Shown one piece after another: positions 32,961-44,777 of a stretch of DNA of 64,000 bases. Both the position numbers and the translations under genes were made by a program. Below the pieces are notes generated by a model. That model saw nothing but the letters and a program-made list of their open reading frames with translations. It searched no databases and was not told the DNA's origin. Every line of letters starts with the position of its first letter. The first letter of the stretch is position 1. Source of the DNA: Scedosporium boydii (taxonomy: Eukaryota > Ascomycota > Sordariomycetes > Microascales > Microascaceae); assembly GCA_002221725.1 (NCBI GenBank), contig NJFT01000202.1, positions 1-64,000 of the forward strand. Reading direction: 5' to 3'.

Positions 32961-35543
32961 TGTCGTAGTACTCTTCCTAGAATAACCTGCAGAATGTGTC
33001 TTAGTGACCACTGCACTGCACGCTCTGCATTGTTAATCATGGGATGTCGGCCTCGGGAGGACCCCAAAACGGCATAGTAGCCACATACCCGGTTGGGATC
33101 TCAGGTTTAGCGATAGGGTGCTTGTTGCACTTTCAGTCTTCGTGGAAAGTAAACTATCAGATATCATTTCAGGATTTCATCCGGTGCCGGGTTCGGGGTG
33201 AATTTGGAGTCGAGGTCAGGCACATGGCCGAGAAAGTGGTTTGGGCATGGGATCCTTTGAACTTACACCCGGTTCGAAAGGGAAACGGAGATTCCAACTA
33301 CGGCTCCCCGTGAAAAGACAAAATAAAACTAGGGGAAAGGATTGATTGTTGTAAGTTTTCTATGAGAGGAGGCGATCTATGATGCTTTTAGACTCCACTT
33401 CTCGGGGTCTGGGGTGCTGCGCTTAAGCTCTTGGACTCACGACGGCTTCCTCTCCTTTTATATTCCAGAGAAAGAGCCCCAAGAGCAGACGTGAATCCCC
33501 CATAGGAAAGACTACGGTGTTCCTCAATGGACGGAATCAGCCAGATGCGCACCACGAGGCCTTGTAAAGAGCCCCAGCTTTTGTGGCGGAGGCATCTAGT
33601 TTGCCTTTTTCACCAGATAGGCAGCATTACCAGGAGCCCGTCGTGAAGTCCTCCAGTCTTTCGGCCGCATTTTTGGCCTCCTAAAGGAAGGAAAGGGAAA
33701 ATCGTCTTATCGATGTTCCTCACGGATCGCAGGGATATTCGTCAACACACTTGCGCATGTAGAGAGAGGGTTCATGATGTCTACAACAAAAGGGAGGGGG
33801 AGAATGGTGGACCTCACCGGTTGATTTGGTGCTGGGTGACAGATGTGATACGCGTGGGCGGATTCGTGAAGGCGAAAGGGGTTGGCCTGTCGCATATGAA
33901 TGTGGAAGGGCACCCAGATGAGAAACCAGAATTAGCGGCCGGAACCTCATGCCACGTCACAAAATGGCATCACAGTGGAGTAGCGGTACAGAAATCGAAA
34001 GTGCTTGTTCGTCACTTTCGCCAAAGCCGTGGGCATCTTTCCATCATGGATTTTTCTTAGTCTTCACTGAGAAACCGGTCAGAACTGGGAGCCCGCTTGG
34101 ACGCCTTGCGTGACTGGCGCTTTTCCCCCCACCAGTGAGATGTATTTTCTATGAAGATGAATGATGCGCAAATTCGATACATGCTGCTATGAGCTATGTG
34201 CTAAGGGGTACTCGCCCGAATTTTAGAATCAATCGTGAAGGTGCATGTCCAGTTTACGGGTCTGGTCGCCCCCATCGTGGTTCTCATGTTCTCCGTCTCC
34301 TTAATCTTCCACGCGATTTTCTACCCGGTGATTAAGATGCACAAAGTCTAGACTAGTGGTTGGTCGAAAGCTAGCCGTTTCTGAATTTCTAGAACCATCC
34401 CTTCCGGGCGATCTGCATGTGCTACCCCAGAGTACGTAGCTGCATGCGGCAGGCCAACGTTCTGCTCTCTGATCGAGTTGGAGGGGTAGCCAGAAGGGGG
34501 ATTCTCCTTGCGAACTCGCCCAACAAGTGGCTTGGTCGAGATAGTTGAGCGCCATCCGTGTGCCTTTGGCCAAAGTGAAGTGCTGGGTGAAATTTGAAAG
34601 GAATGGGCTGAATCCGTTCACGATCTAAGCCCATGAATGTGCCGATATGAGTCTGGAAGTCGGGTACCGAGCTCAATGCTCCCAGTTGGCCGCGACCATG
34701 CCGTCTAAGTATTGCTCTTTGAATTCTCGAGCACACTTAAATTGTTCGAGGAAAAGATCGTCCTGATCTATTTGCATAATTTGTGACTTGTGTTTATCTC
34801 TGTTCCGCGTTCATGATGCAGTGTCTAAGATGGATATCTAGAGTATTTTCAAACACAAGTCCTTAAAAATAAAACCCAGCGACATCGAAGCCGATATATC
34901 GTTGTTTTCAACCTTGGCTATTTAAACCTGCCTCGAAGTGATCTCGAGACTATCAAGTGGCCAAGTGAACCACAACTCCTAGAAATCTCGAGTTAGAACA
35001 CACCGCTCCTCACAACCCACTCGAATGTAATCCGAAAATCAATAATGGCTCCTTTAAGCGAGAATATTTCGGCTTTTAATACATTCACTTCTCCTGCTAA
35101 GTTATTGCTCTTGGCCGTTCCGTCTCTAAGGGGTGACAGCTGGGCGGAGAAACTTTGCTGCTGGCGGCTGGTTGACAGAAAGCCATGTTAACTTCGTCCC
35201 TATTCCGGCATAGACAAGCCCAAGAGGGTGGTGTGAATTGCTCACCTCGATGCTTTGATCCATGGTTTAATGGATGAAATTCGGGTGTGGTCGAAGGAAA
35301 ACACCAACTCAGCGATTATTAGCACGACTCTGTGCCGTCCTGTCAATCTGTAATAGATTCCACATCTGAACTCGATGTCACTCGGGCTTCTCATAGCAGT
35401 GGCAGACCCGGAGAAATAGAAAATTTCTTTTTAATGTATATGCACAGTCTTCTCTCAATATTTAAAGGCTGGAATCTCTCAACCAATTGATCGCCTCTGG
35501 AGTTTATCTTCCACAACCTCGCGCTGATAATACATGTACAACT
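32961..35543. other. Long intergenic interval
   Basis: No gene can be supported. Around 34301-34736 (minus) two overlapping frames of about 105 codons contain mildly protein-like text without a known motif, possibly a relic. The remainder is plain non-coding sequence. Confidence 0.45.
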
Positions 35544-36584
35544 CTAATCCCTGTAACCATCCAATTCATTCCTAGCAAGGAAGTCGTCAAGAAGCTCCGC
35601 AACCTTATGATTATCCATATCGGCAAACGACACGTGAGTACTTCCCCAGAGACCAGCATCCTCGCCAAGCTTCAAAACACTGGCATTTCCGCCCAAGTCA
35701 TTAATGATGCCAGCCACTTCGCGAGCCTGCTGCAGATAGAGATGGGTCTCATCTCTGTGGTCGCCAAAGATGAACTGAATCTCGTTCAGGAGGGTAAGCT
35801 TTTTGAACTCCTCCAGGGGGACGACGAAAGGTCCGAAGGGACCGTTATTCTGTTCGACACCGTAGCCCTCGGGGTAGACAATTCCGACAGTCTCGTAAAG
35901 GACAATTCCCTTGATATTGGTTGTGTTGCTCTTCACGACGGTCATCATAGCGCGCAGACCGGCGGCAGAATTGGTGAGGTAGATGATGCTGTCTCCGTTC
36001 ATGCCCGTATCGGCAGAGATGGCTGCGGCTTCGGACTGAAGGTGGACGTTGTTGACGTTGTCGAACTCGATGTATCGGCCTCCGGTTGCTTGCTGCCAGA
36101 AGTAGTCGCGGTTCTCGACGGGGAATTGCACGTCATCCCACCAGTTCAATGGCGATGGACCAAAATTCCAGGCAAGGAAGTTACTTTGGTCGCGGTAATC
36201 AGGGGCGTAGTTGAAAGACTCGCAGCTCCAGCCAGCACGTCCGAGACGGGGTGCATCCCAGAGGTAAACCGGATAGTCTCGGCGCAGGAACATGTCCTTG
36301 AAACCCGGACCGCCATCCCAGCGGTTTTGCCAGGTTTGGGTGCTGGAACTGTGCCACATGACAATACTGGTCTTGCGCTTCGTCCAGGGGATGAAGTACT
36401 CCATGTAGCCATGATCGCAGGTCAGGCTTCGGTTGGCCTGCGTGGGATGGGGAATAACCTTGCCTCCAATGTTGAAGCCACCGGATCGCTCGAGAATGAT
36501 TGGGTCTCGTCGCCCTGGCTCCGGGTCGGGGAGCTGAGCGCTGGCCAGAGCCACGAAAAGCGAGGCGGCTACCGAGAAAAGCAT
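35544..36584 (-). CDS. Secreted alpha/beta-hydrolase
   Basis: A single exon encodes 346 residues beginning with a signal peptide (MLFSVAASLFVALASAQ). The sequence resembles fungal secreted alpha/beta hydrolases of unknown substrate: HGYMEYFIPWTKRKTSIVMWHSSS, then RDYPVYLWDAPRLGRAGW. The nucleophile elbow is probably YLTNSAAGLRAM, an N-S-A-A-G variant of GxSxG. The late histidine in GSTHVSFADMDN fits the catalytic His. INDLGGNASVLKLGEDAG is the strand before it. The opposite strand also has a 369-codon frame here, but its translation has no motifs or signal peptide and is treated as a shadow. It appears intact. Confidence 0.85.
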   Translation of the reverse strand: MLFSVAASLFVALASAQLPDPEPGRRDPIILERSGGFNIGGKVIPHPTQANRSLTCDHGYMEYFIPWTKRKTSIVMWHSSSTQTWQNRWDGGPGFKDMFLRRDYPVYLWDAPRLGRAGWSCESFNYAPDYRDQSNFLAWNFGPSPLNWWDDVQFPVENRDYFWQQATGGRYIEFDNVNNVHLQSEAAAISADTGMNGDSIIYLTNSAAGLRAMMTVVKSNTTNIKGIVLYETVGIVYPEGYGVEQNNGPFGPFVVPLEEFKKLTLLNEIQFIFGDHRDETHLYLQQAREVAGIINDLGGNASVLKLGEDAGLWGSTHVSFADMDNHKVAELLDDFLARNELDGYRD

Positions 36585-37488
36585 TGTGGATCTTGACTGC
36601 TACAAAAAATGGAAGAGGGATTATGCCAATCTCTTGTCCTTGTATTCCGGATGGTTCAGGAAAAGCAGTGGTGCTAGTCTCCACGCCTTGCCAACTTTGA
36701 AATTGGAGAGCAGGGAGGAAATATATAGTACTATAATTTATTCTATATGGAGCGGTCAGAGCTATGGCGTTCTACTTCATCGAAGTCATAGACTCAGAGC
36801 CATGCTGCATCGTTTCTCCGGCCGATGAGGGGATCCCAATCTGCCGATAGATTTTTGCTCAGGTACCTCATATCCAATTGATCAATCAAAACTGGCTGGA
36901 TTGAGCTCTAATCAATTCCTCGACTTGAATAGATTCGTATATGGCATGTAGTATTCAGCCGCCGGATGTGGGCCAGAGACCCCCAAGCTCGCCGGCGACT
37001 TAAGCCGAGAAGCGGGGGTACAGGTTCTGATGATTTGAAGATGACCCCGCTGCTGACGGTTCCTGCAAATCTCCAAATCAGCGATGCGTTTGGGATAGTA
37101 TGTGGGATGTGGGATATATTGCCTGTCAGCTCATCCCAGAGGGTGAGCTCTCAAGCTTTGGGCTGCCGAGGCGGGAACCTTGGAATCCTACCGGTGCGGA
37201 GAAGCCGCGTGGAAACGTCCCGCCCCCCTCCACGTCTCGCGTTCCAGACGTCATCTACGGATATTGTGCCGTTGATACGGGGTGCCAAGAGGAAAATTGG
37301 CAGGGCGGGGTGGGTTGCAAGACGTCGCTGATCAGGTCGAGAGACTGGGATAGCTTCCACGCAGAAGCTATTCCCATCCTCCCACTCTTAGGGTTGGATC
37401 AACTGCACGACAACAAATGAGACATTGTATATTACGGCTAGGAATTTACTCCGAAGTCCATCAACAGACCAAGACCCTTTGCGTTTCA
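36585..37488. other. Intergenic
   Basis: Holds the promoter of the hydrolase gene and the 3' flank of the LURP-one-like gene. No gene is recognised. Confidence 0.5.
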
Positions 37489-38148
37489 TCAAGCCTTCCG
37501 GAACGAATCTGCCCTCTTGAGAACTGCCACAGAGGTTATCACTGCAATCACCACATCAACTTGCCGATCATCAACTACCAAAACACCCGTAGGTTCTCTC
37601 CAACGTTTGCTCGTGAACTTGGCGACTTCAACCCTGGACTTCTCAATGACCTTGTAGAGTTTGAAGATGCCTCTCGGATCGACTATATCCCAGAAGTACG
37701 GGATACTGTCCTTGACGAAGACGTCCTGACGCGAACGCAGTACGGGGCGGAGTTCGATTTCGTGGTTTGAGTGCTCACTCTCCGTCGGAAATGTCAACTT
37801 CCAGTGCCCAAAATCGAGGAGTGGCCCTGACGCTTCTGCGACTCTGGCGCCCGTGCTATCGACGATCCTGAAAATGCGGGTGCTCCATGAATCTTGGTGA
37901 ATATTAAGAATGGGTGTCTGGTCAGAGACTGCTGCTTTCGCTTCCTCCACCGACAGAGCTTCTGAGGAGGAAACACTCTCGGTAATATCGTATACGGACA
38001 ATGATAATGCGAATCCGCTGTTCTTATTATAATAAAGAGTTTTCGTAGGGCGGAGGGGTTCGCCTACATTGATCGGGTAGTTTGCGGGCTGGTCTTCCTT
38101 CATGCTGTACGTTTCAATGAGTTGGATTTGTATTGGTGAATCGATCAT
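37489..38148 (-). CDS. LURP-one-related / Tubby C-terminal-like protein
   Basis: A single exon encodes 219 residues. The pattern of short beta strands matches the fungal LURP-one-related (Tubby-like) fold: PTKTLYYNKNSGFALSLSVYDI, a PILNIHQDSWSTRIFRIVDSTG segment with WSTR, GHWKLTFP, and ELRPVLRSRQDVFVKDS followed by YFWDIVDPRG. The end (VEVAKFTSKR...VLVVDDRQVDVVIAVITSVAVLKRADS) forms the hydrophobic terminal helix typical of that fold. Molecular function is unknown in fungi. It probably starts at 38148, though MKEDQ 15 codons further on is possible. Confidence 0.72.
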   Translation of the reverse strand: MIDSPIQIQLIETYSMKEDQPANYPINVGEPLRPTKTLYYNKNSGFALSLSVYDITESVSSSEALSVEEAKAAVSDQTPILNIHQDSWSTRIFRIVDSTGARVAEASGPLLDFGHWKLTFPTESEHSNHEIELRPVLRSRQDVFVKDSIPYFWDIVDPRGIFKLYKVIEKSRVEVAKFTSKRWREPTGVLVVDDRQVDVVIAVITSVAVLKRADSFRKA

Positions 38149-39831
38149 GAACTTGCGACGAGCGCAGCTAAACGGGCTGCTGGGGGACTGGTTCTATATA
38201 AGACTGACGTTGCATGCTGGGGTTGCTTTTCTCAGAGTGCCGGGATTATTCGGGAGCAAGCCTTACAACGGGTCGCCGTCCATCATCCTTCACAGTGCCT
38301 CGGAAGAAACCGGACCTGATGTGGCAGAAAGACAAAAACAGTGGCGAGAGCTTGATGCAATTCGGTATGGTACTCTGTCCTATTGGTTGATGGTTTGCGT
38401 TGATGGAACCCTGAGCCTGTGAGACTGGGAGTCTGGAACTGATCCCAAAACCTGGTGAAATTAATCAAAGGCTCCAATTGTCTGTCTGGCATGATGAACT
38501 GCTGAGGTAATCTCAATATGAGATCGCATTGCTCGGGGTTCCGAAAAGACAAATAATCACTCTGGTTTATAGAAGGGGGGTTTACAGTGAGCAAACTATT
38601 CAATCGTAAGGTTGCTTAGCATCGTTTGTGCTCATCCTTCATGGAGATTTTATCAATGATGTGACACGAAGCTTCGAAAGGCCCTCAAAGGAGTTCCGAC
38701 GAGAATTCAGCGTCCAAATTGGGCGATGATGAGTGAATGACTGGCATTGCCTTCTCTTTGGCGAGGAGAGCGTAAGAGTAAACTATTGACAACGCGACCC
38801 TTTGTGTCGGTATTGGGGGATGCCGAAGTACCAGATTCACTAACTATTTCGGCCTAGAGTGCACCAATGCATACCTGATGGATGGCTAGCACTAATCCCG
38901 CCAAGGGCATATTTTCGCTAGTTCGCCTTTCTATCTCCGAGGTGTGGGAGAAGAAGCGTGGAGGGTCATCATGTCAATCCGGGGCCACAGAGGAGTTGCT
39001 AAGGAGCGATGGAGGGGTCGTGTGCGCATTCATCGGTCTTCTCGAAAGCGGATTCTTGAATTAAGGCGAGAGCACAGCGATTATTTCTTAGCGGCGACAC
39101 TGACCGGACACGACATAGGCATGCGTTGTCTAGATCTGATTTATGATCGAGACGGCGTATGCTTGTACGGTTTCATGCCATTTAGTTACATGGATTTGGT
39201 TGCACGGGGACCTTGCATGCTTGTCCCACAGCTAGTTTGTGAACAGAGAACGCCTCAAACATTCCGTACCGTCTCTCCAGCCCTCTGGTCCCGTTTGGTA
39301 GAATGATATCGCGGTACACGTTGAGGGAAGCCGGGCCCGCAATTTGAAGAGTTGGAGACGCTACTGGAATTAATTGGCAATAGCGTATCGTACGCATGAC
39401 CATTTAGGTATCTGTGACCCGCTGGGAATCTTAACACGGTCATAAAAAGATCGATAATCCTTCAGTTCAACTGCTGAAGGCTGAGCGCTAACCGACTTGA
39501 GACCAGGATAGGGTCTGATCTACAGACTGGCTACGCTTAAGAGAGTTAGGGTGGCGCCAAGCCTATAGGGCAGAGACGAGATTAGCAACGGTGGATGTCT
39601 GTCAACAACAGGGGTCCACGGTGCTAGTCTCCGTTAGTGAAGATGCTAGAGATGGGGAATAAAACGCTCAAAACATGTTGGGAATGCCGAACAACCTAAT
39701 AAGATTATATAGATCAGGATCACGCCGTCTCTTTCGTATGTTCCCATCTCTTTACCAGTCGATCATTTCCTTTTCTTTTTTTTTTTTTTATAATTTTTAA
39801 TTTTGGAAGTGTTCGGCTTCCGCCGTTTTCA
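38149..39831. other. Intergenic
   Basis: No gene is supported. A 120-codon plus-strand frame at 38944-39306 lacks motifs. A T homopolymer of about 13 bases lies near 39777-39789, shortly upstream of the next gene. Confidence 0.5.
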
Positions 39832-41241
39832 ATGAAGTTCCAGACCTTCGTTGTTTTATTCACGGCGGCCGCCGCCTCGGCCCACTCGTCACCGGCTAAG
39901 ACATGCAACGACATCCCTTCTTGCAAATCTTTGTCCGACCGCGATGCTAAAGAATGTCGACGACTGATCGGTAACATTCCCCTGGGATGAATCCGAACGG
40001 TTCAATTGTCAGGCGGACTAACCTCAATCCTTAGCACAAGGACACTGGGAGGTCGTAACCTCCCTGTTCCCAGCGCACACCGTCACGAGAACCCGCACCC
40101 AACGCCAGACAACCGTGGTGGTTACTAGCACTGTTGCTCGCTTGCAGGCCACTGAAACGGTTTCTACGACGACAACGGAGACTGGTGAACCGTGAGTTGA
40201 TCTCCCTCAGAAGAGACTCCCTTGTCTGACTATCTGGGGTCCTAAGTGTTACTCTGCCGACGGTTACCATCTCTTCAACAGTAACAGAAGTCAACACTAT
40301 TACTACGACAGATACCTTTACCGCTACTGAATTCGAAACGTCTCTGGAGACTCAGATAGAGACAGACAGAGTCACAGAGACGGTGACTAAGTAGGGGAAC
40401 CTGGGTTTCTTTATCTGTCGGCCTTCGCTAACACTGCTTGAAAAACAGCACGGCTACATCAACAACCACTGTTCCCTGGCAGCGCCCAACTTGCCAGGCG
40501 CCCGTGAGACGTGGAATTCCTACTGGGTCCGACAAGAAGTTGCCTGACAAGTGTTGTACGTTGATGCCTTGGATATGTGTAGTTTACCTTTATGCTTACG
40601 CGCTTTCTACAGCTTGTCTTCTCACCACTACGAAGCGCGCTGCCACAGTTACTACTACTGTTACCTCGGCCAAAGCTCCCGTCACCCGCACGGTCTATGA
40701 GACCGCTAGCCAGCAACCGGCTGTTACAAAGACAATTACCATCACTGAGTCTACTGCTGGACCGAGCGTGCCTGGCCCTGAAGTTACGATTGTGGTAACT
40801 GAGACCCTCACACAGACCGAGGGCGCCGTCACCACAGTGACCGAGAAGCAGACCGACACTTCCATTACGACCACCACCCAGACAGAAACCGACACCGCCA
40901 CTGCCGCGACTACCATTATTGCTACTTCAACTCGACACCCTTGCGACGACTTGGACTCTATACTAGTGACCGACGAGTCATGGTCGCGCTCTGACGTGGT
41001 ATCAGGCTTCGTGGGCGATTCGTGGGCGGCTAGAGACTGTTGCGTTAATTGCTATATGAACAGCGATTGTGTGTTTGCCAGATTCGGCAATGCCCTTTGC
41101 GAGGGATTTTTCACAAAGCGCGATGTTACTAACCCCTGCCAGTCGGATCAATGCCGGAGAGGCCTCTCAGGTGTCAACGTTTTCTCAGGTGATGGACGTG
41201 CGTATATCGCTGGGCCGTGTATGGGAGGCAGAACAAAGTAG
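39832..41241 (+). CDS. Secreted Thr-rich (mucin-like) protein with C-terminal Cys region
   Basis: Five exons (39832-39970, 40035-40191, 40247-40390, 40449-40555, 40613-41241) give about 391 residues. A signal peptide MKFQTFVVLFTAAAASA precedes a short Cys-containing segment (CNDIPSCKSLSDRDAKEC). The middle is dominated by Thr/Val/Glu repeats such as TVTRTRTQRQTTVVVTSTV and TTTVTSAKAPVTRTVYETA, likely heavily O-glycosylated. The C-terminal 100 residues hold about eight Cys in a PAN/apple-like spacing (RDCCVNCYMNSDCVFARF, then LCEGFF). It is probably a wall or surface protein. No GPI signal is visible. No family name can be given. Confidence 0.78.
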
Positions 41242-41420
41242 GCGTTAACGGAATAAAGTCAGCTTCATAAAAACATGGATGGCGACGTGCTTGGGCCCGA
41301 GTTACTAAAACCGTGGTGAGGACTTGATGCGGTTGGGGCTTTCACCTCATCGGTTCACGACAACAAACATGAGCCTGCACCTTCGATCTTAATATATGCC
41401 GTCTTAAAGTCTGATGACAC
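41242..41420. other. Short intergenic interval
   Basis: Convergent 3' ends of the Thr-rich protein gene and the NYN pseudogene; nothing else is visible. Confidence 0.5.
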
Positions 41421-42862
41421 TTAATACGAGCCCTCCTCCTGTACTAATCTGTAATAATCAAGTAACCATCGAAACCCAAACGGGCAGGCCTGTGGAAAGT
41501 GCCCAGAGACGTTGCATCGACTGCACCTTGCTTCCTCCTGTGAATGAGCAAACGGGCATGTCTCCGCGGCATGGGGACGGTCATCTGTACACTGCTCCGA
41601 TTTCCATCGCCGAAAATTAATTTTTGGATACCTCTGAAACAACTTTCGGTCCTTCTCGCTATGCTTGGAGCCGCATTCGCCCTTCTTCGCACAGCGAATG
41701 CCGTATCTGTAATCCTGCGTTCGCTGAATAGCGCGGTGATGGCTTTTTGCGAGATTGACCCCAACCGTCTGCCACCCGCCATCATCATCTTTCTTCTTCT
41801 CCGTCACTTCGTCAGTGCTAGCTGCTTCCTTGGTGCCGCTGTCATTCCCTGCTTCATCCTCTGCCTCTACGTCCTACTCAGCCTCGATATCATTCCCCAT
41901 GGGTACTTAACGGTAGCTGGTCCCTTCCACTGAAGAAGTGAAATCCCGACCAGCACCGGAATTTGTGATGTACTCGGGCCACGAAAGAACCTTGAGCAGC
42001 CCATCGAACAGCTGCCGCATTTTCTCCATGATATTATTGAATTCATCCACGCCCTTAACACGGGGAAATTCGACGAATAGTTCGCCTCCATCCCTAGACC
42101 AGGTGATGTAGAACACGCGCCGAAGGCTCAAAATCTTCTGGCAAAGAGAATGCTCGAATTGTTCAGGGTTCTCTTCCAAGGAACCCCGAAGGACATCGCC
42201 AAAGCAGAGAACCAGCGTTTTTGCAGGATCAATTTTTCTACCCTGTCGTGCGGACCGAAAGTTGGTGAAAGAGATCTTCTCGTAAATAGAGTCCAAATCA
42301 TGCAGCGAGAACAGGTCATCGGACGCATTGAGAGTGAAATATTCCCTAGCGCGAGCGAAACTCCACGCCCAGAGCTCAACTCGGATACCGCTGTTCAACA
42401 CCTTTTGGACCGCCGGGCGCATGCCGCGGTCCCCGGTGATGACGACGAATACTGTTTCTTCCTTAAGCCGCGAGAATTTAGGGTCGTATCGCGTAGCAAC
42501 TCTGAGCTCGGCGGCTTGGTCGCTCATATCGGTCGCCATGGAGTTGTCGACTTCCTTCTCTTTCCCATACGCCTTGTATTCGCTACGATCGTAGACCTTG
42601 ACTTTGAAGTTCCGCTCACGAGCCGCATTCCACACCGAATCATTCGGCGGCGGTTTCGATCCATAAAGGAAGGAACGGCCCAGCTCTCAGTCACGGCTAA
42701 CTGTGCGCAAGAGTTTGCCCAGGTCTATTCCCAAGCGAGGATCGGCATCTTGGAGTTTAGGCACCCGACTACTGGCTCCTTGGGCTGAGAACTTTTGGCT
42801 GAAATTCACAAGTTGGAATCGTCCACGAAGAACTGGCAAATGGTGGGCGAGATAGTGCTCAT
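41421..42862 (-). pseudogene. NYN-domain (PIN-like RNase) protein gene with stop and frameshift
   Basis: The minus strand encodes a fungal NYN/LabA-type putative ribonuclease. MSTISPTICQFFVDDSNL carries the first acidic motif (DDSN), but the frame then hits TGA at 42806-42808. A shifted frame continues QKFSAQGASSRVPKLQ and DPRLGIDLGKLL. A second TGA at 42687-42689 sits where Arg is expected (SRD-stop-ELGRSFLYGSKPP). From there the protein is open: VFVVITGDRGMRPAVQKVL with the second acidic motif, WSFARAREYF, and more. An intron at 41867-41911 leads to a C-terminus with CCCH-like clusters (CAKKGECGSKHSEKD, then CPFAH, CSRCNVSGHFPQACP). RNA-binding roles would follow from these, but the N-terminal lesions imply loss. 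Confidence 0.8.
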
Positions 42863-44777
42863 TTCGCCCTGTCTCTCTGGCTGATAAAAGGTCATTCAGT
42901 CGGAGGATGGAATGAAGCCTGAAAAGAAAAGGCGAAAGGGCTTGGTGATTGATCGAAGGCTGTTTGTTTGGAGGGAACTCGACATAAATTGAGGGGCATC
43001 ACATCGATATACTTGGCGAAAATCCCCGCATAAGACCTGAAAATAGAACTTGCGTATGTGTAGGATCGTATTCTGATCTAGCGTTTCATTTTACGCATGA
43101 GTGCATTGTCTGTAGCCAATAGTTCGAACTGATGGGCATATCACTCATGCTTCATATGCATGTTGCCTGATTTTCCTACCCACCATCACGAGAGCCTTGC
43201 GCAGAAGCCGGGAAAGGGGTGGACGGAAAATACTTCGAAGCTCTCAAAGGCGCACATGAGGGCTGGGAAGAGTAGGAAGTTGCACTCTTCCAATCTAGAG
43301 ATCAAACCGACCTCCATCATTCATAATCCATGGGAGATCGACTGTCTGGCCACTCGTGGCTGGACTCTAACACCTGGCTTTTGATCAGATGGGAGCACTG
43401 CATGTATCCAATCCCACGATTCGCGTATTACGGTATTGGTTGTCTTCGGCTTTTCCTTTCCTCGTCACTGGGTTTGAGTTCGTGTTAGAGAGTGGATAAT
43501 CTTTCTCGAGGGACATCAAGTAGATTACTTATTTGGAACACTAGTGGTCGCCCTGTATTGCCAGGGAGTTCAAACATCGTTGTGACTCCATAACGTCCTC
43601 CTTAAAGGGGCCGCTGGTCTGCGAAGGCAGGCGTCTTCTGTTGGCATTATCTTCTTTCGTTTCTGTTCAACAGAAATAATAACCCCAACGGTGGTCTACT
43701 ACAACTATTGTTGTGTCTCCGACCATGGAGAACTGAAGCTCCCGCAGAATTGATATAGGCTTTGGGAACCCAAGGCATCTTCACGAACTGTGAGGGCTGT
43801 TGTTTGGGGCCGCGAAGAATCCATTATAGAAGCGCGAGGATGGTGTGGGCGAGGTTCAGATTGGATTAGATGCTTACAGGTCGCATGCTGGTAACACAGG
43901 CTAAGCGGAAGACATTACTACGATTCATATGCCGAAGCCGACCTGCCGACCATGCCACCACGGCTGTTTCCTCCAGTCCAAATACTCCTCATAGCCAGCC
44001 GACACGCAGCCAGGCTATACGCCTCGACACTGGCAAAGTGACATACGCTGTGGCGGTCCTTGGTGTCGCGGTCGTTAGCAGAGCATGACGCCTTCCCAAA
44101 CCACGCCTGGCCTGAAAACAAGAGGTCGACACCAATATGGCCTGTCTTCACAAGCGCCTCTCTATCTGGATGGCAGGCCGCCGTGTAGAGTGGTTGAGAA
44201 GACGGGGGATGAGACACATCGTACTGAGGTAGTGTGGGACGCTCTGGTCGGCGTCGGGTGTAGAAGATGAATCACGGTTCTATTACCGGCTCTGAGTCTT
44301 GGTGTTGGGGTTCTCTCCGAGGGAACGGCCAAAGAAAACCCATCATAATAGAGGCGTTGGAATTGGCTAGCAGTGTGCGAATTAATGTCTCGCATGTCTT
44401 TGGAAAGGTTTGGGGAGGTTGCATTGTTCTTGTCCGATTCTCTGCACTTGGTACCACCTGGTATCAAGCGCCCCCTGCAGCACCTCACGTCTTGGGGATA
44501 GTGGGATAGATTGGCGACGACGCAATCGCACGAGACCATCGCGACATCTGGAAGTAGATGAAACAGGGTGATTTAACTGGTTATATGAACCATACAGCAG
44601 CCAACCTACGCGATGATGGCACTAGAAAACGCCCTGCTGGAGACGTATAAGCAGTGGTGTCAGATTTCCCCTCAAACGAGTAGTATTTTAGTAAAAAAAA
44701 GTACAAGAACCCTCAGCTGCTCGTGTATTAGACTGTACTCTCCTAAAGACAACGCTTCCTGTTATATAGAAATCAAA
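42863..44777. other. Intergenic
   Basis: About 1.9 kb with no supportable gene. Frames of 60-125 codons on both strands lack motifs. The permease promoter must be at the 3' end. Confidence 0.5.

Noticed and set aside
35487..36596. 369-codon plus-strand open frame
   Set aside because: It is the complement of the secreted alpha/beta-hydrolase gene; its translation has no signal peptide or motif, whereas the minus strand has both.
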